This document shows positions 31,602-34,431 of a stretch of DNA of 34,431 nt, piece after piece; position 1 is the stretch's first letter, and every line of letters starts with the position of its first letter. A program made the translations under genes and the position numbers. The stretch spans positions 1-34,431 of the forward strand of contig JALDAN010000008.1 in NCBI GenBank assembly GCA_022729355.1. The letters are read 5' to 3'. The stretch is from Candidatus Nanohalarchaeota archaeon. Its GTDB lineage: Archaea > Nanohalarchaeota > Nanosalinia > Nanosalinales > Nanosalinaceae. The notes beneath the pieces are model-generated. The model was not told the origin of the DNA. It saw nothing but the letters and a program-made list of their open reading frames with translations, and ran no database searches.

Positions 31602-32114
31602 TTAATTCACCTCTACGCCGAGCTCTTCCTCGACGAACTCACGGGCCTCATCATCACTTATCAAATGATCCTTACCAATATCACGAGGCTTGTGATCTCT
31701 CTTCTTAACCCTGTAACCAGGCCTCTCCAACTTCACAGCAACCTCGAAACCACGCATACCGATATCAGAGTCGTAGTCAACACCCGGCACATCGATGTAC
31801 TCTGAGATACCGAATGCGAAGTTGCCGTTGCCGTCAAAGGCCTCTCCACTTATTTCATTGTCAGCTGCCGGAAGTACTTTTTCAAGGAATTCACGGGCCT
31901 CTTCTCCTCTCAAAGTAGTCATTACTCCGAGATTCAGGCCTGCTCTTTTTCCGAAGCTCTTGGCATCTTCTCCTGACTCTGTTCTCACAGGCTGGTTTCC
32001 TGTCAGTTTCTCAATCAGCTTATAGGATTTCTCTACTTCATCTCCTACTTGGCCTGTTCCAATATTGATTACTACTTTTGCGATCTCTATTTCCTTCATC
32101 ACGTTTTCAGCCAT
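31602..32114 (-). CDS. rpl5: Ribosomal protein L5 (uL5)
   Basis: 170 residues from the ATG at 32114. The ribosome-binding site GGTGA (32123-32127) includes the TGA stop of rps4e and is 8 bases away, so this start is preferred over a GTG at 32126. IAKVVINIGTGQVGDEVEKS, TGNQPVRTESGEDAKSFGKR and YIDVPGVDYDSDIGMRGFEV identify uL5, which contacts 5S rRNA and the P-site tRNA. Confidence 0.94.
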   Translation of the reverse strand: MAENVMKEIEIAKVVINIGTGQVGDEVEKSYKLIEKLTGNQPVRTESGEDAKSFGKRAGLNLGVMTTLRGEEAREFLEKVLPAADNEISGEAFDGNGNFAFGISEYIDVPGVDYDSDIGMRGFEVAVKLERPGYRVKKRDHKPRDIGKDHLISDDEAREFVEEELGVEVN

Positions 32115-32122
32115 TCTATTAT

Positions 32123-32782
32123 TCACCTGTAGTTGACGCCTGTAACGGCGACAAGGTTTTCTTGCTGGGTTTCGTATTCCACTCCTTCCTCATTCTCAAT
32201 CAGTGCAGTGTTCGGATTCATGCCTCTGTCGTTAAGTTCCTTGACTTCAGCTGTCTCTCCTGCGTGACTACCTTTTACTACTAGGGCCTCTGCACCCTCC
32301 TCAAACTCTACTTCCTCAACTCCATCTCCGAAGACGAGAGTGTTTCCTGTTGAAAAACTGTCTCCTGTCCTGTAGTTCTCTCCGTTGTGAAGCCTGTAAA
32401 CAAATTCATCTCCTTCAACAGACTTGTCAACCACCTTGGCAAACACTGTATCGTTTTCTACCCGGACGAAATCCAGATTATCTCTGTTCTTGAGAACCCG
32501 GAAGGCCTCTCCAGTTTCCGGGAGCTCAATCAGGTCAAGGATTCCCAGGCCTTCCTGGATATCTCCGATTCTATCTCCATTTCTCAGTAGATCGCCGTTC
32601 GTAACAATCTCTGTTGCTTCTTTACTGCTGTCAGCGTATCCAACTACATCCCTTAGAAACAGGACTGCAGGAACAGCTGTATCAGCGTTTCTTGAACCTT
32701 TAATAGTTGAGACGTAAGTCGTCTCTTTCCTCTCAACCGGGTAATGCTTTGGTGCTGAAAGCCTCTTCTGGTGATTGCTCAT
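32123..32782 (-). CDS. rps4e: Ribosomal protein S4e (eS4)
   Basis: 219 residues. HQKRLSAPKHYPVERKETTY, VPAVLFLRDVVGYADSSKEA and NGDLLRNGDRIGDIQEGLGI are the eS4 signatures (S4-like RNA binding, then KOW-type domains). GDGVEEVEFEEGAEALVVKG is followed by SHAGETAEV, the KOW motif. Slightly shorter than the typical 235-245. GGAGG before the ATG lies in the last codons of rpl24, coupling the two. Confidence 0.94.
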   Translation of the reverse strand: MSNHQKRLSAPKHYPVERKETTYVSTIKGSRNADTAVPAVLFLRDVVGYADSSKEATEIVTNGDLLRNGDRIGDIQEGLGILDLIELPETGEAFRVLKNRDNLDFVRVENDTVFAKVVDKSVEGDEFVYRLHNGENYRTGDSFSTGNTLVFGDGVEEVEFEEGAEALVVKGSHAGETAEVKELNDRGMNPNTALIENEEGVEYETQQENLVAVTGVNYR

Positions 32783-32789
32783 TAATTTT

Positions 32790-33590
32790 TCAATCCTCCT
32801 TTTTACCTTCTAAATACTCTATCATGGTTTTACGATTCTTTCCAGACTTCTCCGCCTCAATCAAGGCCTCGTAGTCAGGACTATCAATCTCCTCAATAGC
32901 ATCCTTTGCCTCACCGATAGTGCCGGAAACAATACCGTCATAATCAGTTGAGGCCTCATCCTCTTCCTCTTCAGACTCCTTTTCTGCCTCTGAATCATCT
33001 TCCTGATCTGAGGCTTCTTGATCAAGTTCTTCTTCGATTTCTTCCTCAATCTTCTTGAGCTCTTCTTCGGAGACTCCTTCATCTTCCTTCTCTTCGTCTT
33101 CTTCTGTGTCGTCTCCGTCCTGTAACTGCTCAATCATTTCTGCTTCTTCATCCTGTTCAAGAGCTTCCTCGACTTCATCCTCTGATACCTTGATGGATTC
33201 AAAGTCGTCGATTGCGAACTCTGATACTCTTTTCTCGTCTGAAAGATTCAGTCCCTGAATCTGAAGATTTGAAGGCCTCAGAGGGACTTGGTTCTTTGAT
33301 CCATCTACGGCTGTTTCCGTGATGCCGTTTACATATACTTTCTGATTATCTCTATCGATACGGTTTACGATGCCTTCCCTGCCTTTATGATCTCCACGCA
33401 TTACTTTGATACGATCTCCGTTTCTCAGGCCCAAGTTGCGTGTATCAAGTTCTTCTCTAATTACTTCGGAAAGATTTGCTGAAATAAAATTATCTTTTAC
33501 GTGGTTCGGAGCGTTCTGCCTGTACTTCCTCTGCTTCTGAGGATCAGTACTTGATTTCCATGAACTACTCCAGTTACTTGTCTGTCTCAT
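32790..33590 (-). CDS. rpl24: Ribosomal protein L24 (uL24) with a long acidic C-terminal extension
   Basis: 266 residues, about twice the normal archaeal length (about 120). Residues 1-125 are uL24: SSTDPQKQRKYRQNAPNHVK, the KOW motif GDRIKVMRGDHKGREGIV (about 58-75), and VDGSKNQVPLRPSNLQIQGL, then NLSDEKR. Residues 130-213 are almost pure Glu/Asp with a coiled-coil pattern. Residues 214-266 form a small separate module (GIVSGTIGEAKDAIEEIDSP, then DYEALIEAEKSGKNRKTMIE, then YLEGKK). The extension is in frame with no stop or frameshift, and rps4e follows with a ribosome-binding site inside its last codons, so it is real. Confidence 0.92.
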   Translation of the reverse strand: MRQTSNWSSSWKSSTDPQKQRKYRQNAPNHVKDNFISANLSEVIREELDTRNLGLRNGDRIKVMRGDHKGREGIVNRIDRDNQKVYVNGITETAVDGSKNQVPLRPSNLQIQGLNLSDEKRVSEFAIDDFESIKVSEDEVEEALEQDEEAEMIEQLQDGDDTEEDEEKEDEGVSEEELKKIEEEIEEELDQEASDQEDDSEAEKESEEEEDEASTDYDGIVSGTIGEAKDAIEEIDSPDYEALIEAEKSGKNRKTMIEYLEGKKED

Positions 33591-33603
33591 TGATTTTATA
33601 CCT

Positions 33604-34002
33604 CTATACTACCTTTGAAGCAATTTTTCCTACAGGACTGAAGCGTTGGACAACTTCTTTTGCAATAGGACCTTTTGTTACAGAACCCTTTGGAAGGCCT
33701 CCTTCTTCAACAAGTACTGCAGCGTTGTCTTCAAATTTCACGCGCATCCCGTTAGGCCTCTGGTATTCTTTGCGTTGTCTTACGATGACTGCTTCGAATA
33801 CCTGTCCTTTGACTTCTTCGTCTCCTTTAAGGATTTTGACTATGACTACGTCGCCGACTCCTGCAGAGTTTCTTCTGCTTCTTCGGCTTGCCTGACTTTT
33901 CACTCCGATTATCTTCAGTCTCTTTGCTCCGGAGTTATCAGCACATTCAAGTTCTGCGCCGATGTCCAGCGTCCTTGTAATATTTGCTCCGATAGGCTTC
34001 AT
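33604..34002 (-). CDS. rpl14: Ribosomal protein L14 (uL14)
   Basis: 132 residues. ADNSGAKRLKIIGVKSQASR, GVGDVVIVKILKGDEEVKGQ and VIVRQRKEYQRPNGMRVKFE, then DNAAVLVEEGGLPKGSVTKG, are the uL14 core. The end VQRFSPVGKIASKVV is the archaeal form. Normal length. GGTG precedes the ATG at 34002. Confidence 0.95.
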   Translation of the reverse strand: MKPIGANITRTLDIGAELECADNSGAKRLKIIGVKSQASRRSRRNSAGVGDVVIVKILKGDEEVKGQVFEAVIVRQRKEYQRPNGMRVKFEDNAAVLVEEGGLPKGSVTKGPIAKEVVQRFSPVGKIASKVV

Positions 34003-34017
34003 TACAGTTTTACACCT

Positions 34018-34314
34018 TTACTCCTCTACTTCTTCCTCTTCGTCCAAAACGTTCAGGACGACATGGCTCTTGGTTTTGGAGATAGGCCTTGTTTCTCCGA
34101 CCTTTACACGGTCACCTTCCTCTAGCTCCACGCCTTCAGGAACGTGTACGGAGATCTTAGTATTACGTCTTTCATACCTCTCGAACTTCGGGACTTTCTC
34201 AGCGTACTCCCAGCGGACAGTAGCTGACTTATCCATCTTATTAGATATAACTCTACCAACAAATGTTCCTCCTTTTACCGGGTACTCAGATTCAATTTCA
34301 GATTCTGCTGTCAA
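34018..34314 (-). CDS. rps17: Ribosomal protein S17 (uS17)
   Basis: 98 residues from a TTG at 34314 that has GGTGA seven bases upstream; a second in-frame TTG at 34347 would add 11 residues. GGTFVGRVISNKMDKSATVR, PKFERYERRNTKISVHVPEG and GDRVKVGETRPISKTKSHVV, then LNVLDEE, identify uS17. It lacks the N-terminal zinc-like Cys motif (CPFHG) of many archaeal S17 proteins. It is the first ribosomal gene visible; the operon continues beyond the right edge. Confidence 0.9.
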   Translation of the reverse strand: MTAESEIESEYPVKGGTFVGRVISNKMDKSATVRWEYAEKVPKFERYERRNTKISVHVPEGVELEEGDRVKVGETRPISKTKSHVVLNVLDEEEEVEE

Positions 34315-34384
34315 ACTTGATTCACCTCTAATTTTTTCGACTCTCAACTATGTTCCGCCAGCAACATCAAAGGCTAAAAGGAGC

Positions 34385-34408
34385 AAAACCTGCAAACAAG
34401 CGGGTTTT
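34385..34408. other. Inverted repeat upstream of rps17
   Basis: AAAACCTGC and GCGGGTTTT pair over 9 bp (one G-T) around a six-base AAACAA loop. Read on the minus strand the hairpin is followed by TTTTGC, and on the plus strand by a fifth T then CC. It lies between whatever gene precedes rps17 and rps17 itself. It could be a processing or attenuation signal, or part of the cut-off upstream gene. Confidence 0.4.
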
Positions 34409-34431
34409 TCCATTCACCCCTGAAAGTATCG

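Larger units (their letters stand above)
1..34431. repeat. Highly iterated palindrome AGGCCT
   Basis: A line-by-line hand count finds about 124 AGGCCT sites, roughly one per 280 bases, where random sequence of this composition would give about six. Well over half of all GGCC tetramers lie in this hexamer. It occurs in genes of both strands and in a few spacers (for example 1212, 2006, 6925, 23753, 26136). In genes it is read in all three phases: as Glu/Lys-Ala-Ser/Phe, as x-Gly-Leu and as Arg-Pro. The sites are dispersed, not tandem. The function is unknown; candidates are in the findings. Confidence 0.9.

Noticed and set aside
34348-34413. 21-codon minus-strand frame starting MEKPACLQ before rps17
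   Set aside because: A GGGGTGA abuts its ATG with no spacing, and its codon use is unlike the neighbours. It is more likely the remnant of a spacer or another frame of the cut-off upstream gene.
1-34431. CRISPR array, insertion sequence or prophage
   Set aside because: No regularly spaced direct repeats, transposase, integrase or terminal inverted repeats were seen. The only tandem repeats are coding.

Overview
The window is archaeal. It holds an uninterrupted archaeal spc-type ribosomal operon (S17-L14-L24-S4e-L5-S14-S8-L6-L32e-L19e-L18-S5-L30-L15-SecY) and archaeal housekeeping genes: DphB, DUF357, Trm5, Pelota, a Cbf5-type pseudouridine synthase and a DUF106/EMC3 insertase-like protein. 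G+C looks to be in the low-to-mid 40s percent by eye. The proteins are very rich in Asp and Glu, including the ribosomal ones, as in salt-in halophiles. Gene packing is tight, with many 1-8 nt overlaps and no gene-free stretch over 300 bases. Together this suggests a small-genome halophilic archaeon, most likely a nanohaloarchaeon (DPANN). That placement is inference and was not checked by a search.

Layout. 1-3243: three unrecognised genes on the minus strand, two of them paralogues and two sharing a C-terminal or linker motif. 3300-5324: translation genes (DUF357 and dphB on minus, trm5 on plus) around a bidirectional promoter. 5358-13728: cell-surface genes. These are a 512-residue secreted protein, a membrane-anchored multi-Ig protein, and a 1509-residue secreted protein with ten Ig-like repeats whose C-terminal third is paralogous to the 512-residue protein. 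A small membrane protein gene lies just upstream of the giant gene. 13844-21563: a second envelope cluster with three paralogous lipoproteins, a DUF63 membrane protein, a 972-residue polytopic protein whose ectodomain resembles the lipoproteins, and a 381-residue partner. 21618-24181: Pelota, an HtrA protease and a small two-TM protein. 24196-26081: tRNA-Ser(GGA), cbf5 and DUF106. 26157-34314: the secY/ribosomal operon, read right to left.

Expression signals fall into two types. First genes of transcription units usually have a TATA box 26-31 bases before the start codon, so they are probably leaderless. Genes inside operons usually have a GGTGA-type ribosome-binding site, sometimes containing the stop codon of the gene before.

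The strongest genome-scale signal is the palindrome AGGCCT. I counted about 124 copies in 34.4 kb, against about 6 expected from base composition. It occurs in both coding strands and in all three codon phases, which suggests a highly iterated palindrome comparable in kind to cyanobacterial HIP1. The second is a duplicated element of about 57 bp between ribosomal genes (L18/S5 and S14/S8). Each copy contains an 18-codon open frame joined by overlapping stop and start codons to its neighbours. The third is the set of lipoproteins and a polytopic protein that share ectodomain modules, a candidate undescribed envelope complex.
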